DNA of 64,000 bases from Terana coerulea (Eukaryota > Basidiomycota > Agaricomycetes > Polyporales > Phanerochaetaceae), in contig JAKOGH010000296.1 of NCBI GenBank assembly GCA_024811115.1, forward strand, positions 1-64,000. Direction: 5' to 3'. Positions 22,389 through 34,226 of the stretch are shown piece after piece; the stretch's first letter is position 1; the number at the start of each line of letters is the position of its first letter. The notes below the pieces were generated by a model. That model had not been told where the DNA came from, ran no database searches, and saw only the letters and a program-made list of their open reading frames with translations. The position numbers and the translations under genes are program-made.

Positions 22389-22800
22389 TAATTCTGTGTA
22401 GCGACTAAACCCCATCGCATCTCGGACGCCGTCGTTAGGCGGGGCAATGTGTTAACGCTCCTTAAACACGATCTCTCCGTCGCGGTTAGAGATGCGCGAG
22501 TCTTTGTGGCGTGCGAACGAATTGCCGAGTTGGCGTACAGTTTCCTGGGTAGCCCGCCTCTGAACACTTTAGACAGTCGAACCCGAATACCATTCTATAC
22601 GACAGGCAATATGAGCTTTATCTGAGTCGGTTGAAGGGGAGGTTAAAGCGTACGCAAGTGCAAGCTGCGACTCTGCGCGCCAACTTTGTGGTTGATACAG
22701 TATGTGAAGCGACTGTGGAGGGTCCGTGCGATACTTTCCTCAGAGGTTTATGACCAGCATGGCCGACGCGTGCAAACGTCAAGAAGGAAGTAGGGCTAAT

Positions 22801-24405
22801 TTAGCGCTGCAGTCGAGGGAGGATGTTGTATTTATTTTGACGTAGCATCGCCATGGACTTCGAGTATACATTTGGCAAGATGAATTGATTATTACAACCA
22901 TAACTTAACTGTGATACGCTGACGCCACAAGTCAGTAAAGACTTGTCCATGAGCAAGATCTGAACGCACAAAACACGTATGCGCAGGAGCAATGCACTTC
23001 TCAAATCTGAGTGGATGTTATGTTGATGCGTTACGTGCGCCGGCACGCCCGCCACCCGCCCTGCGCTTTCCCCTCTTCCCGTACGCTTCGCGTTTTGCTT
23101 CTGTATGCAGGCTTCGCACATCCATTGGCCTGCTGGCGCAACGGTGAGGCCGATGCAGGCGAGATGGAACTATGTGGGCGTCAGTCGCCATGCGTGGAGC
23201 AGTCAAACGCGCTACACACCCATTCGATCTCGCAATGCTTCCCGTCGCAACCAATCATCTCGCCGAAGCTGCCGCGGTCGCAGAAGCAGTACGTCTTTCC
23301 ATCATCTACATCAGCCTCAACGGCGCCGCCGTCAGTGTCGACCTCCGGGACGACAGATACAGCCGTGCTGTTGACGAAGGCTCTCGACACTGGCATGCCG
23401 GGACCTTCTAGTTGACCAGTAGCCCATTCACTGATGCGCCCGTTAGCATCGTTCGAGCTGCCGTTCGCGAACGGTTGCGGCAATGAGGGGTGTGATGATG
23501 AGGGTGGGTGAAGGAACTCCTGGCGGTCGTCGACGTTCCCCACCGCTTGATTACGCGACCGTTTTGCAGTGGACGTAGCACTCGCGGCGCGCTGATTTGT
23601 GTTTTGTCGCGAGATTGGAGGCGGCAGAGCGGATTGTGGAAGGTGGGATGCCACTGAGAGGACCGACTCGGCGGGCGAGGCAGCGCGGTCATTTCTATGT
23701 TGGCGAGTGTTCATGAGTGGAAAACAGAGTCAGCTTGTAAACGACGCACTTCCGCCCATTTCGTGCTCGAGGTTGGTTTCCTGTCTTCGGCTTCTGGGGG
23801 CTCTTCGTCAAATCGCCGTCGTCGGCCGCCGGGCGTTTTCTCTTGCCCGGCGTCGCATCTGCGGCCCCGCTCGCCAGAAGCGCACTCCGTCTCTGCCGTC
23901 TCCCGCCCTCTCCGGACATCCCAGCAGGAACATAGGAGCGCGTCGCGACATGCGGGTACACCGTTTTCCTCGACAGCATCCCTGCCATATTCCCGTACTC
24001 GGGCTCGGGCATGTGCTGCAAGAGGTTCGTCATGTGTGTCTTGTGCCCCTTCAGCCCGTCGGCAGCATGACAGGCGACGCGAATCTTGTCGTCGGCGCCA
24101 GGCTTGAGCTTACTGACCTCGTCTGCGATCTCGGCGAGCAGCCACAGGCGGTCCTCCTGCGAGGCAGCCTTCTTCTCGATCATGGTGGTGAGCTCTTTGA
24201 CTTTGGCGGTGACGATGGTCATGGAGGAGGAGAGAACGGCGTCGAGCTCGCGCAGATCTGCGAAGTTGCGTGAGAGGTCAAGGGGGACGGAGTCGAGGGT
24301 GTGCGTGTATTCTGAAAGGATGGCGAGGGAGTGGGCCGTCTTGGCGGGCGAGCTGGTGGATGCCGCTGCGATGACCGGTGAGCGAGGGGGACCCATAGAG
24401 GTCAT
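22801..24405 (-). CDS. ING-family PHD-finger protein (histone-reader subunit)
   Basis: Exons on the minus strand: 24405-23750, 23694-23220, 23169-22801 (as read). The N-terminal part has the ING helical domain (LSRNFADLRELDAVLSS, then LLAEIADEVSKLKPGADDKI). The C-terminal part is a PHD finger with all zinc ligands: YCFCDRGSFGEMIGCDGKHC, EIEW, FHLACIGL and WMCEAC. Such proteins bind H3K4me3 and anchor histone acetyltransferase or deacetylase complexes in the nucleus. Start taken at ATG 24405; an upstream in-frame ATG at 24639 would add 78 residues. After the PHD finger the read frame runs to 22801 without any basic tail; one base of shift after KQNA gives a short Lys/Arg-rich tail (GKRGKRRAGGGRAG) ending near 23018, which is what this family usually has. 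I suspect a single-base error there. Confidence 0.85.
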
Positions 24406-24757
24406 GGTGGGTATGAGGGACGTCGGCAACCCCGAATCGATGGCTGTATGCGCCGGTTGGGAGTGGTGAAAGGCGAACTCTGCAGTCTTGCCATGGCCCG
24501 TGCGCAACCCACAGACTCTTTTGGTGCCGCGAGCGCTTGTATGTGGAAGATCTCGATCGGTGATCGCCGTAACCTTAAGCGCTTGGTAATCACGCGCCGG
24601 GCGGCTGGGGCTTGAAAGCTTGATCTCCGTCTCCGACACATGATTCGAGACTAACTTACCACTTCATGACACTCTGTGTGACCATTACTCTACGACGCCG
24701 ATATACGAGAGGCGAAACGCGATGCTGCAAGTCTCTTACATTTGTATGATTACTCGG

Positions 24758-25838
24758 TCACTCCTCTCGTTGGTTCGCTGCGTCGAGTACTACCCTCACT
24801 TCACGAACAGTCTCCTCCTTGGTTCTCCAAACTCCCCATTCCCCCCCACCACCTACGCCCATACCCATGCCGTTAGGCTGATGTACCATTTCTGAGGCTA
24901 TCCAACTCCCAGCACTCAAATGCACCTCTCGTAATCCTAGTGGCAACAGCATTTCAAGGATTATCCTAATGGTCCTCGGATTGATCCCTGAACCTGGTAG
25001 AATGCCGATTGCCGTACCATGCGCATTAATGGAACTGGTCCTGAGGAGCATCATAAGCGTTTCAAGGGATTCAGGTGATACTGCTGTCTTCCCATGCCCA
25101 CTAAGTCATATGGAGACATCAATCATCATCTCGCTGGTTCGTCCAAGTTTTAGATTTGGTGCGTACCTCGTCAATATCCGCGTCACTCCGGGGATACTCC
25201 TTAAGACAGCAAATGCTGAGAATTTACAATGGGTAAACACGTGTATATGCGCTACTGCAGGTGTCAAGCACCTTCTTCCGGATTTTGCGACATATCAAAT
25301 GCCCTATGGAAGGTGACTGAAGTGACTCCCGTGTGAGTACAGGCCTTCGGGATAGTTTTGAGACTTACCTTGCATTGGAAACGCAGCGGCAGCCAACCTA
25401 TATAATCGTCAAAACCCTACTTTGCTGGTCACAGACAACACCGTACTGACTGGGTGGTCAGGTCGACATCAACAGTCCCATCCTTGCTCAGGGCACCGAT
25501 GACAACCCCTTCAGCATTCGCTTGCTTGAATACTTGAATGTCCTCGAGCATGACCTGCTTCTCCAGTTGGGTATAGAGGAAGTCTCCTGCCCTTGGACGA
25601 ATCATGACCATCACAGGAATGCCCGGGGCAGCCTTCCTCACGGCTGTGTAGAGCCCCATGCTAGGAGTTGTTCCACCTCCCAGCCCAAGGTTTCCGCACA
25701 GCTCGAGACGATTGGCCCCTCCGCGCACGGCTCTGGGAGATCACAATGAGCATCCGACTCCGATGCACTGAGTGTCCTTACAGACGCGATCGCTGACTCA
25801 ACGGAGTCTACGCAAACCTCGATCAGAATCGGAGGCAT
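24758..25838 (-). CDS. cutC: CutC-family copper homeostasis protein
   Basis: Six exons on the minus strand: 25838-25786, 25732-25451, 25397-25369, 25316-25272, 25215-25167, 25100-24758; 266 residues, every junction in phase. CutC is a TIM-barrel protein linked to copper tolerance; its exact biochemical activity is not settled. Seen: the start PPILIEVCVDSVESA, the GGANRLELCGNLGLGGGTPS-type segment, PVMVMIRPRAGDF, the strand VTFHRAFDM, the GVTRILTSG segment and a C-terminal HLSAGS. The donor of intron 1 is GTCTGT, which is the only site that keeps phase into AVRGGANRL. The gene is head-to-head with the desaturase, 367 bases apart. Confidence 0.92.
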
Positions 25839-26205
25839 ATTGGAACTTGAAGTAAGAATCAGATTGAAGGTGGTGGTCTGGTGTGGACCTGTGTGGACGA
25901 ATTCAAACCTTGCCCCTGAAGCGATCGAGAGCTCCCGGTGACGACACGCGCCACAATCCGGATCTGATGCAGACGCTGCTTTTAGGAAGAATTCGCGCTG
26001 TAAATCTTGACATTTGCTGAGCGTGCCCTACTTTGGGCGTATTCGCTGCGGTCTACGATTCATAATTACCAGGCATGCCGAGGCATACGTACATGCCAGT
26101 CCGCGCGGCCTTTATAACGTCAAGGCTGTTACTTTTGAACTTCCTCCCTCTCCCGACCACCCCCGTCGCCCTTGAGCCTCAGTACCGTCCACTTCAAACC
26201 TCCCC

Positions 26206-28149
26206 ATGACGGTGTCGACGACAAACCCATCCAATGACCTGAAACAAGCACAGAAGGTCTGGTGGTCCAACGCTATTCTCTTCGTAGGGGTTCATGTGGC
26301 GGCTTGTGTTGGGGTGTTTTATCACCCGTTCTCTGCCACTCCGCGGGCGACGCTCGTTTTGGCTTTCGTTCTTTGGCAAGTTGCGTGCTTCTCGTAAGTA
26401 CCAGCACCCTCGTTTGAAGAATGTTACTAATGTTTTGTTTGTTAGAATCACGATCGGATACCATAGACTCTACTCCCACCGTTCTTTCCAAGCTGGAGTA
26501 GTCGCCAGAGTATGCCTTGCTATCGCTGGTGCTAGTGCATTCCAGGGCTCAATAAAGGTGCGCCACGTACACGCCAGTGTTAGTAAACGGACTAACAGAC
26601 CCCCCTTCGCGTGTAGTGGTGGTAAGTGCGTTGTGGCATGATTGGCCAAAACATAACCAAGGTTGTGCCAGGGTCTTGCGCCATAGATTGCATCATGTAG
26701 GTCCGAAATCTTGATAAGTTCTGAATACATGGTTGATGTTTTCGTCAGCGGTATACAGACGACCCTGTGCACGACCCGTGAGTTTCGCGGGAGCCATACC
26801 AGACACGAAGCTTACCGCATTCATAGATATGCTGCTACGCGAGGCCTTTTATGGTCCCATATGGGCTGGATATTCTTCAAGCAGAGATATGAACGGATGA
26901 GCCGCATCAACAAAGAGGACCTAGAAGAGGATCCCGGTACGCATCCTCATCCTCTGCGGTGAGTGTGGGCTGACGCTGCATATAGTTGTTCGCTGGCAGC
27001 ATGATAATTATAGTATGTGGACGAAATCAGGCGCATACATGCACCCCTAACTGCAGATTTTTCCCCCAAGTCCCTTTGGCCATTTTCTCTGCTCTTGTCT
27101 TCCCAGCACTTGTAGGGAGCACATGGGGCGACGCGATGGGAGCGTACGTGTGGGCTGGGCTAGTGGCCAGGATCGCAGGTCAGTACAAGATCATGATAGG
27201 CGGATGCCTGCAATCTGACCCGACGCGTTCAGTCTGGCACTGTACGTTTCTCGTTAACTCGTGAGTCTCATTTTTATGAGGGCGAAGCTGAAGGATATGA
27301 TACTGACCGTGAATTTAAGACTCGCACACTGGGACGGCATACAGCCTTACTCTGACGAAAACTCCTCGCGTGTGAACTTGGTAGGTGATAGACTTCTAGG
27401 GGTTGGATACAGCGTAACCTTTTGTCAGATTGTTGCCCTCTTAACATGTGGCGAAGGCAACCATAACTACGTGCGTTGAGTCTCGTCGAATTTAAGTTCT
27501 CGTTGCGCGCTGACTGGCTTATTAGCATGCAAGTCGCGCGTATATGCTGATATTTAACGTGCTTACCATTCCCTAGCATGCATTTCCTCAAGACTTCCGC
27601 TCCAGCCCGTCAACTTTCGACTGGGATCCCTCCAAATGGATTATACTTGCGCTACGCGAGCTCGGTATGGCGAAAAGCCTTCGCCGCGCCAGACCGGAGG
27701 ACGTCGCAAGAGCGGAATGGCGCATGCAACACAAGACCCACGTCGTGGACGACTCGGGATTTGAGGAATCAGACGTCTCATCCGACACCGAAAAGCAAAT
27801 GACGGCCGATGAGATTTCCAATTATCTTCAAGAAAATGAAGACCGATGTATCTTGCTTCTCGACGGAGTGGTTGCAGATGTCACGTTTTACATGGATGAA
27901 CACGTACGTGATGTGCTCGCAGTTCCTAGGGGGTCTCTTGCTGACGCTGCGCGCATGAAGCCGGGAGGTGCTGCTCTCTTACGCAAATACGTGATCCAAG
28001 CTAGACACATAGTAGGCGAGGACGGAGATCATGGGGCGTACATTCGCACCCTCCACGCGAAAACGACACAGGCCTTTCAAGGTGGTATGAATCAGCATTC
28101 TCGTGCAGCCCACGACAAGCTGGACGAGCTGGTGATTGCGAAGTTGTGA
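26206..28149 (+). CDS. Delta-9 fatty acid (stearoyl-CoA) desaturase with C-terminal cytochrome b5 domain
   Basis: Thirteen exons: 26206-26393, 26446-26557, 26617-26621, 26672-26696, 26749-26777, 26827-26936, 26986-27012, 27071-27178, 27233-27260, 27320-27380, 27429-27470, 27577-27903, 27961-28149; 416 residues, all in phase. The enzyme makes palmitoleic and oleic acid in the ER. Histidine box 1 is HRLYSH, box 2 HRLHH; box 3 reads HNYHA where the family has HxxHH, so one His is missing. Transmembrane stretches surround residues 20-65 and 175-215. The cytochrome b5 tail has the heme motif HPGG split by the last intron, then a longer than usual spacer before AFQGGMNQHSRAAH; an 81-nt in-phase intron starting at 28000 is an alternative. 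Exon 3 is only 5 nt (TGGTG) but is required to give GSIKWW-LRHR. Confidence 0.9.
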
Positions 28150-28457
28150 AGGTCAAATTTTTTTAAACACATAGGTCCATTATTTTCTTTGACACCACCA
28201 GCACACCTCGTACACACGGTGGAATATATATGCACTTCTGAATTCTAATGTAATGCACACCTGCTGCTTAAACTGGTTGTGAAAGTGGCCACATCACGTG
28301 ATTTATTTCCATTTCTGGCATCCAATCAACGGACCAAGGCCTTCGCGTCGGTGCGGGCAGGTGCTGGCTCATACGCATATATTCCAGAGTCGTTGCCTTC
28401 GCTGTCAAGATAACCAAGGCCGCTAATCGTACGCCCTAAGCTAGTTGTGGGGTCCCG

Positions 28458-30854
28458 ATGTCCAAAAGAGAAGCGACCATGTTCGCTGCGCAGGGCGTCG
28501 ACGTCGATGCGCCCCGCGCCAAACGACAGAAGACTGGGGCACCTGCGACAGGGTCGACCGCGGCGGGAGACGCAGCTAATGGCCCAGGCGCAAGTTCGGG
28601 ACAGAGCGACAAGATGCCCGAGAATCCGGAGCAGGTGAAGGAGAGGGGGTTGCGGTTGTGGCAGACGATCAAGGACGCTAAGGACAAGGAGTGCGTGCCC
28701 ATGCTTTGGCTCTTGCGATTGTGGCAGTTTGGTGACTTCAGCTCGGCTCTCTTCTTCCCATCTCCGTGTCTCTTCACACCGCCGGCTCTCATTTCGCTCA
28801 ACACAACCTTCATGATGCCCTCCGACTGGGTTCTTGCAGAGACCGGCTCTTGTCCGCCGACTTCCTACGCCTACCGTCGAAACGTCAGTATCCAGACTAC
28901 TACCAGCAGATCAAGCGTCCCATGGCCCTCGACGACATCAAGAAACGGCTCGAACATGGTGAATACGCGTTTTTCGAGGAGGTCAAGGCGGACTTCGAGC
29001 AGTGCTTCAAGAACGCGAAGAAGTACAATATGAAGGAGAGTCAGATCTGGAAAGACGCGAAATATCTGCATGTAGGTCGCCAGCTCGCTTAGCTCATTGT
29101 GCGCATACCGCGTCTCTGTCGAGCAATCCCGCTCACATGGTTTCGTAGAAACTCGTTCTGAAGGAGTCCGAGAAACTAACTGGGAAGAAGTCCGCCGACG
29201 ACGCCGACGATGCGGATGGTGGCGAAGGCTCGGACGACGAGAAGAAGAAGAAAGCACCAAACCTAGGCCGGCTCTTGAAGACACGTTTGCAAAAGCTTGT
29301 GGACAAAGCCGACGATGAGTGAGTATACGACACCTATACGTGACACATTGCTTGACAACGTCATTAGCGGACGAGTGCTATCTGCCGAGTTTATGGAACT
29401 ACCCAACAAGAAGCTTTGGCCGATATATTATAGGCTAATAAAGAGACCTCAATGCTTCGAGAATATCTTTGTACGTTGTTGCGCCCTGGTAAAGGTCACT
29501 TTTGTGCTCATTAACCCCTTCAGAAACGTTTGAAACGGAAGGAATACCATACAGCTCTTGAATTCGCGAACGATGTCGAGCTCGTATTCTCGAACGCTGT
29601 TGAATTCAACCAGGAGAATACACAGATATACAATGACGCAGTGACGCTTCGGGTGAGTCTTACAGTTCCCTGCAGTTGTGAGGGAATCGTCTCACCTCTA
29701 CTTGCAGGATTATTTCCGCCAGCTTATGTCGGATCTACCGGCTTCATTCTCAATTCCTGCATATGCTTCTCCTGACCATTCAACTAAAATAAAGTTGAAG
29801 ATGCCCTACGCTCAGCCTGCTACTGTTGCGCCTAGCACAAGCACGCTTCCATCAGCTCAAGTACCAGCTCCCAGTCCTCGCTTGCGGGCCCCTGCTCTGG
29901 CTCCATCTACCCCGTCTCCTGCTACGGCTCCGTCGACAGCTACCTACACGGGCGTCATGTCACCACCGATCATTCCCAAGGCTATAGCACCACAGGTCAA
30001 CGGCATGACTGCAACTGCACCTACTGTCGCAGCCACATACCCGGCTACCGTGGCTGCAGGTAGCAGTAGTGCTACAGCGAACGCCCCACACTCACAGCCT
30101 GCATATACAGGCGCATATAGCCACTATCCGGCAACAGCATATCGAAGTAACGCAGGAACACCGACTGTCAGCACACCCGCTACCACCCTACCAAACTCTA
30201 ACTCGATCAACCTAACACGCTCATACGCGCAAGCCCCTGTGTTGACTCCGGCTCCCTCGCAAGTGCAAGCCCAGATCCCGACGCAGACACGGGCCCAAGT
30301 TCCAGTCTCAGTCCCGCCCCTACAAGCCAAGTCGCCGACGCCCGTGGAGACTGGCCGTCCATTACGCTACGTCTCCGTCGTCACCGCACCCCTAAGGGCG
30401 CAAGCTGCCGCTGGATTACCGAGACGGCGTCAAGTCCTGGGCTGCTCGTCTGCGTCCCGGCGAGATCAGCGTGCGGATCAGCGAGGTGAAGTTCGTCGAT
30501 GAGGCGGAGGACCTGAGCGACAGCGAGGACAAGGAGCATGCGGATTCGACACGGCAAGAAGAGGAAGAGGAGGAGGAGGGCGAGGACGCGCAGAGCAAGC
30601 CGAAGCGGGGGCGTGGGCGGGCGAAGAAGAAGGCGGGCAAGGACAGCCCGAAGGGGAAGGGGAAGGCTACTGCGAAGACGGATCCGACGTTGGATGAGGT
30701 TCTGGTCAAGCTGAACAGCATCATCGTCCAGCCGGCAGAGAGCGATGACGGCGTCTGGGACCTCCAACTACCGGTGGGTCATAACGTCGTCGAGGTGGGC
30801 GCGAAGGGCGGTATGGTTTGGCGGGCGTATCTGGAACGAATAGCTGTCATTTGA
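28458..30854 (+). CDS. RSC4: RSC4-like double-bromodomain protein
   Basis: Exons: 28458-28690, 28840-29071, 29149-29318, 29368-29470, 29524-29652, 29708-30854. About 670 residues. Two tandem bromodomains: the first with YPDYYQQIKRPMALDDIKKR and NAKKYNMKES, the second with LWPIYYRLIKRPQCFENI and NAVEFNQENTQIY. Bromodomains bind acetyl-lysine in histone tails; Rsc4 recruits the RSC chromatin remodeller. A long Ala/Pro/Thr/Ser linker follows, then a C-terminal domain with LDYRDGVKSWAARLRPGE, an acidic/basic low-complexity block and a final conserved segment VWDLQLPVGHN. Between linker and C-terminal domain the frame changes near 30391-30398; removing one G from the GGG at 30396-30398 gives a whole number of codons through to the stop. 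I treat it as one gene with a likely indel. Confidence 0.87.
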
Positions 30855-31016
30855 ACTGCGAGCTCGACCAGTCGACACTGATGATTTGTTTCTTGGCTTA
30901 TTAGCGTACTAGGTTTCTTGGGCACCAAGAGCGAAGTAATGGAGTGTATAATTAATTGGTAACATCGTCATTATACAATCATAAATCCTGGAGTACATAT
31001 AGGAAGCCAGTGTCCT

Positions 31017-33035
31017 CTAATGAGCCAACTCATCGACTTCTGAACCCTGAACGTCGGCGACAGCATTTGCCTTCCGCCAATTATCCACTCGTGCGGAGAG
31101 TGGCAGCTCTTCCTCGCTCTCACTGTCACTTGTTGGCTCCGATGCATACACGTTGTACCTCCCAGGTTCTTGCAGCTGTTCCGCAACGTATCGATGTAGC
31201 ATTTCTTCACGGTTTATATTCCGGACTTCATAGCCTTCTGAGCCGCGCCGCACGAGTCGACGAGGCCGCAAAGCTTCCTCATCTTCCGATGACTCTCCAG
31301 CAGATCCAGGAGAGTCGGAGAAGGCCTCATCCTCGCCTGGCGGTCGGTAATCAGGATGGTATGGTGGCACGGCGGATACTACTGCCTTGCGCCCTGGAGT
31401 GCTGGACTTCCGACGGGTCATATTCGAAGACTGCAGGTTGGGGTTCAGAGAACCGTTCTCGTACGTCCATGGGCTCTCGGGTAAGGTGAAAACGTAGTTA
31501 GGGTCGTCATCCGGCATCGCGTTGGGATCTTTTGGAGGCCATGCTTCAGCGCGTGGGTCTGAAGGAGACTAGATAAGTGAAGGGCCCGATACTCAAATAA
31601 AAGGAAAGAGAGCCGGGGCCGAGGGCGACTGAAGAGTCAAATCAGTATAAACGCTTACATTACTGATCGTGGACATATACTGACTCGCTCGACTAAACGT
31701 CAACCTCGTTTGTTCCCGGACCAAATGTCCGGAGCCGGCCCAGAGCCCCAACTCGTGCCTCCAATTCCATCCACGCACCAGTATCATCTGCCAGCGGAAA
31801 TTTCAGACCATCTCCTAGTGGAACAGTTGGCCAACACCAGAGCGAAGGCTTGTCGCCAAGCATGGAAGCAACATTTCTTCGCCATCCGACATTCTATGGC
31901 AAGTATGAGCGATACCCAACCGTTCGATGCGACGAGCTTACGTAGGGAAATTTGAGCTATGCGTGAAGTAAATTAGGACTGAGCATAAACAATATACGCG
32001 CACGCTGACCTCTCCAATTTTCCCTCGTCGAACCAAAGTAGCCACCTTATCCTTCTCCCAACCCTCGATTGTGGTGGTATTCTGCAACAACGCCCTGAAA
32101 TGGTATAAACTAAATAGCCGAGCGAGATCAGTCGACCCTCAATGTCAGGAATACGTCCAGAAAAGACATACCTGAAGCCTCCAACTGCGAGCAGAACGGG
32201 TGTGCAAAACACATAGTTTAGAACAATAAAGATAAGTTCGTTGAAGTCTGGTTCGTCCTGTGCATGACAGTCAGCTGCAGTCATGAACATGAGAATGAAG
32301 GGCATACCCAAAATCGAGCGTTTGCTGCATTCATGACTCGTTTCGTGACCATGACTAAGTGATATGAGCAGGCAACATCTACGTAGAATAGAAAGCGGAC
32401 GAAGTGGCCCATAGTTGAAGTGGCCCACGCAGTTATTAACCCACGGGCAGTGATGGTCTATAGCCAACATTCATTTCAGCGTTTCTTCAGCGTAGAGAGT
32501 AGGAACACACCCATGCGCAGCACACATCTAATCAAGCGTGTGAGCTTTGCCAGTGGGGATGGCTTCCAGTTACATACCGCTTGCACTGACGACAGTGGTG
32601 AGCCCGAGGTGGTTTGTAATTCTCGCACATTCGACAGTAGCGTGGTCCTCTAGTAAGCTTCTTCACTTCATAGCCTTCTTCGCTTTGTAAATCGGGTTGC
32701 TATAACGTGTATGACGCGTTTGCTTACGCCACAGAAACTGAGCTCACGAGTCTGTACTTACCCAGGTTGACGGCACTCGTCCTGGATCCGTAGTCACGAC
32801 CAGATAGTAGTTCCATAGAACCATTCCAAGCAATAGACTGTCATGAAATTGGGCTTTGTGGTTAGAAAGAGCAGGTATGTGAGACGCACTTGAAGGGTAT
32901 AAGTAGAGTCAAGAGCTCTACGGACAGCTCACGACCGTACCATGGCCATATGACGAAAATTTGGGAAGAGTATCCAATGAACGTGATCAAAAACAATGTG
33001 CCACCAACAAATAGACGGCCGAGGAGACGACCCAT
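31017..33035 (-). CDS. PFA4: Palmitoyltransferase PFA4, DHHC type
   Basis: Eleven exons on the minus strand: 33035-32890, 32837-32762, 32699-32578, 32527-32511 (17 nt), 32457-32308, 32257-32172, 32094-32010, 31956-31942 (15 nt), 31893-31779, 31687-31659, 31568-31017; about 463 residues. The ER enzyme S-acylates membrane proteins such as chitin synthase 3. Seen: two N-terminal hydrophobic segments, the TTDPGRVP motif, the Cys-rich domain [37 protein letters not shown] with the catalytic Cys, two more membrane segments, [19 protein letters not shown], and the C-terminal [17 protein letters not shown]. Exon 5 is one base too long: at GGG (plus 32408-32410) the frame slips, while [20 protein letters not shown] continues in the neighbouring frame. 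Likely one extra G. It shares a 188-base promoter region with the gene at 33224. Confidence 0.9.
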
Positions 33036-33223
33036 CCGAGGAGAGAGGTTACGCAACGATGTGAAGGTGGAGAACGAAACGCAGGCTGGCTTACGGAAGG
33101 TCTCCCGGTGCAGCATGCCGACGCTTTTGATCCGGTCTTTTGCCTCATATGGACGCAGGCGCTCTCAACATTCCGTATGCGCTTGGCTTGTGTCCTCCTT
33201 TCTACCACCGTCTCCAGCCAGCC

Positions 33224-34136
33224 ATGCTCAGCAGGACGTCTCTGCCAGTATGCAGAGTCACTACTCGCCGCTCTGCCCCGGCCACAACAGCTCGTGCTGA
33301 GTCTACTGCCGCAGCGACCCAACCTGTGCGCAGGGCAGGGGTTCCGCTTGCCAACTCTTATGGCGACCTGACGATCCGTACGTTTCTTATACCCCATCTA
33401 TAGTTAACAAACTCAGTTATCTTACTTCTTGTAGCTGAGCGTGATACAGTCTGTGCGTTAGAATGTTTGCGCCGAGAAAGCCAGTCTCAACGAGTTCTAT
33501 ATAGTGTCTTCACGTCGTCGAGGACCGATTGGTGCCAACTTGACTGGCCAGAATGAGTTTGCCGGTCGCGGTGGCCTCGCTTCACGCTTAGCGGCTAAGC
33601 GGAAAGCAGAGTTTCAAAAATCTCACCCTTCACGAGAGCCACCACCACACCAATCGATTGGCATGACGCGAACGACTGTTTCGAAGTCTGGAGAAGCGGT
33701 GCTGAAGCCAGGCTCAGAACAGGCAAACCCCAGGCGGGAGGATGCAGAGATGGGTGAGAAGGTTTCCAAGCGGATGACCAAAGCCGAGAGGAATACGCAG
33801 GCGATTGGAGATGTGATAAAGACGGACTTCGCCACACTGTTCCAGGAACCGGGATCTGCGAACACCCAAGTCGTTCCACTCAACTTGTCGTCCTCGGTCG
33901 CCGCGTTGCGTCAGCAGCGTATGCTCGAGCGTACCGTTGGCGACTATTCACGATGGTTGCCTACGCAGCTCAGCTCCAAACCGAGTATCGTCGTGCAAAA
34001 ACGGTACCCTATCACCTACGCCCATCTCCAATTAGCCAAGAGGGCAGACATCAACTTGGAACGAAAGAAGAAGGCTCTGGACATTGTCAGTCGACTTACG
34101 GGTCTTAGGAAGGGTGCTGCACGGGCAGATGCCTAG
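33224..34136 (+). CDS. Basic protein with mitochondrial-type N-terminus, function unknown
   Basis: I do not recognise the family. Exon 1 (33224-33377) starts MLSRTSLPVCRVTTRRSAPA, a typical Arg/Ser/Thr-rich mitochondrial presequence, and ends in ANSYGDLTI; the GTACGT intron joins it to 33435, which reads PERDTVCALECLRRESQ. Near 33495-33505, in a TATATA stretch, the frame changes and then runs open to 34136. The downstream part is basic, with an RGPIGANLTGQNEFAGRGG segment, a TKAERNTQAIGDVIKTDF helix and a C-terminal RWLP...VVQKRYPITYAHLQL region. A small mitochondrial ribosomal-associated protein is one possibility, but this is a guess. Divergent from PFA4. Confidence 0.5.
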
Positions 34137-34226
34137 TAGTGTACTGATATACAGTTCATAATACGGATACATATGTGTCTACGCAAGCTACGAACTGTTA
34201 GATAATAGCATAATGGCAGACTACGC

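Noticed and set aside
31973..32470. Calling PFA4 a pseudogene because of the in-frame slip in exon 5
   Set aside because: The neighbouring frame carries the expected PFA4 sequence on both sides of a GGG run, and all eleven exons otherwise splice in phase.
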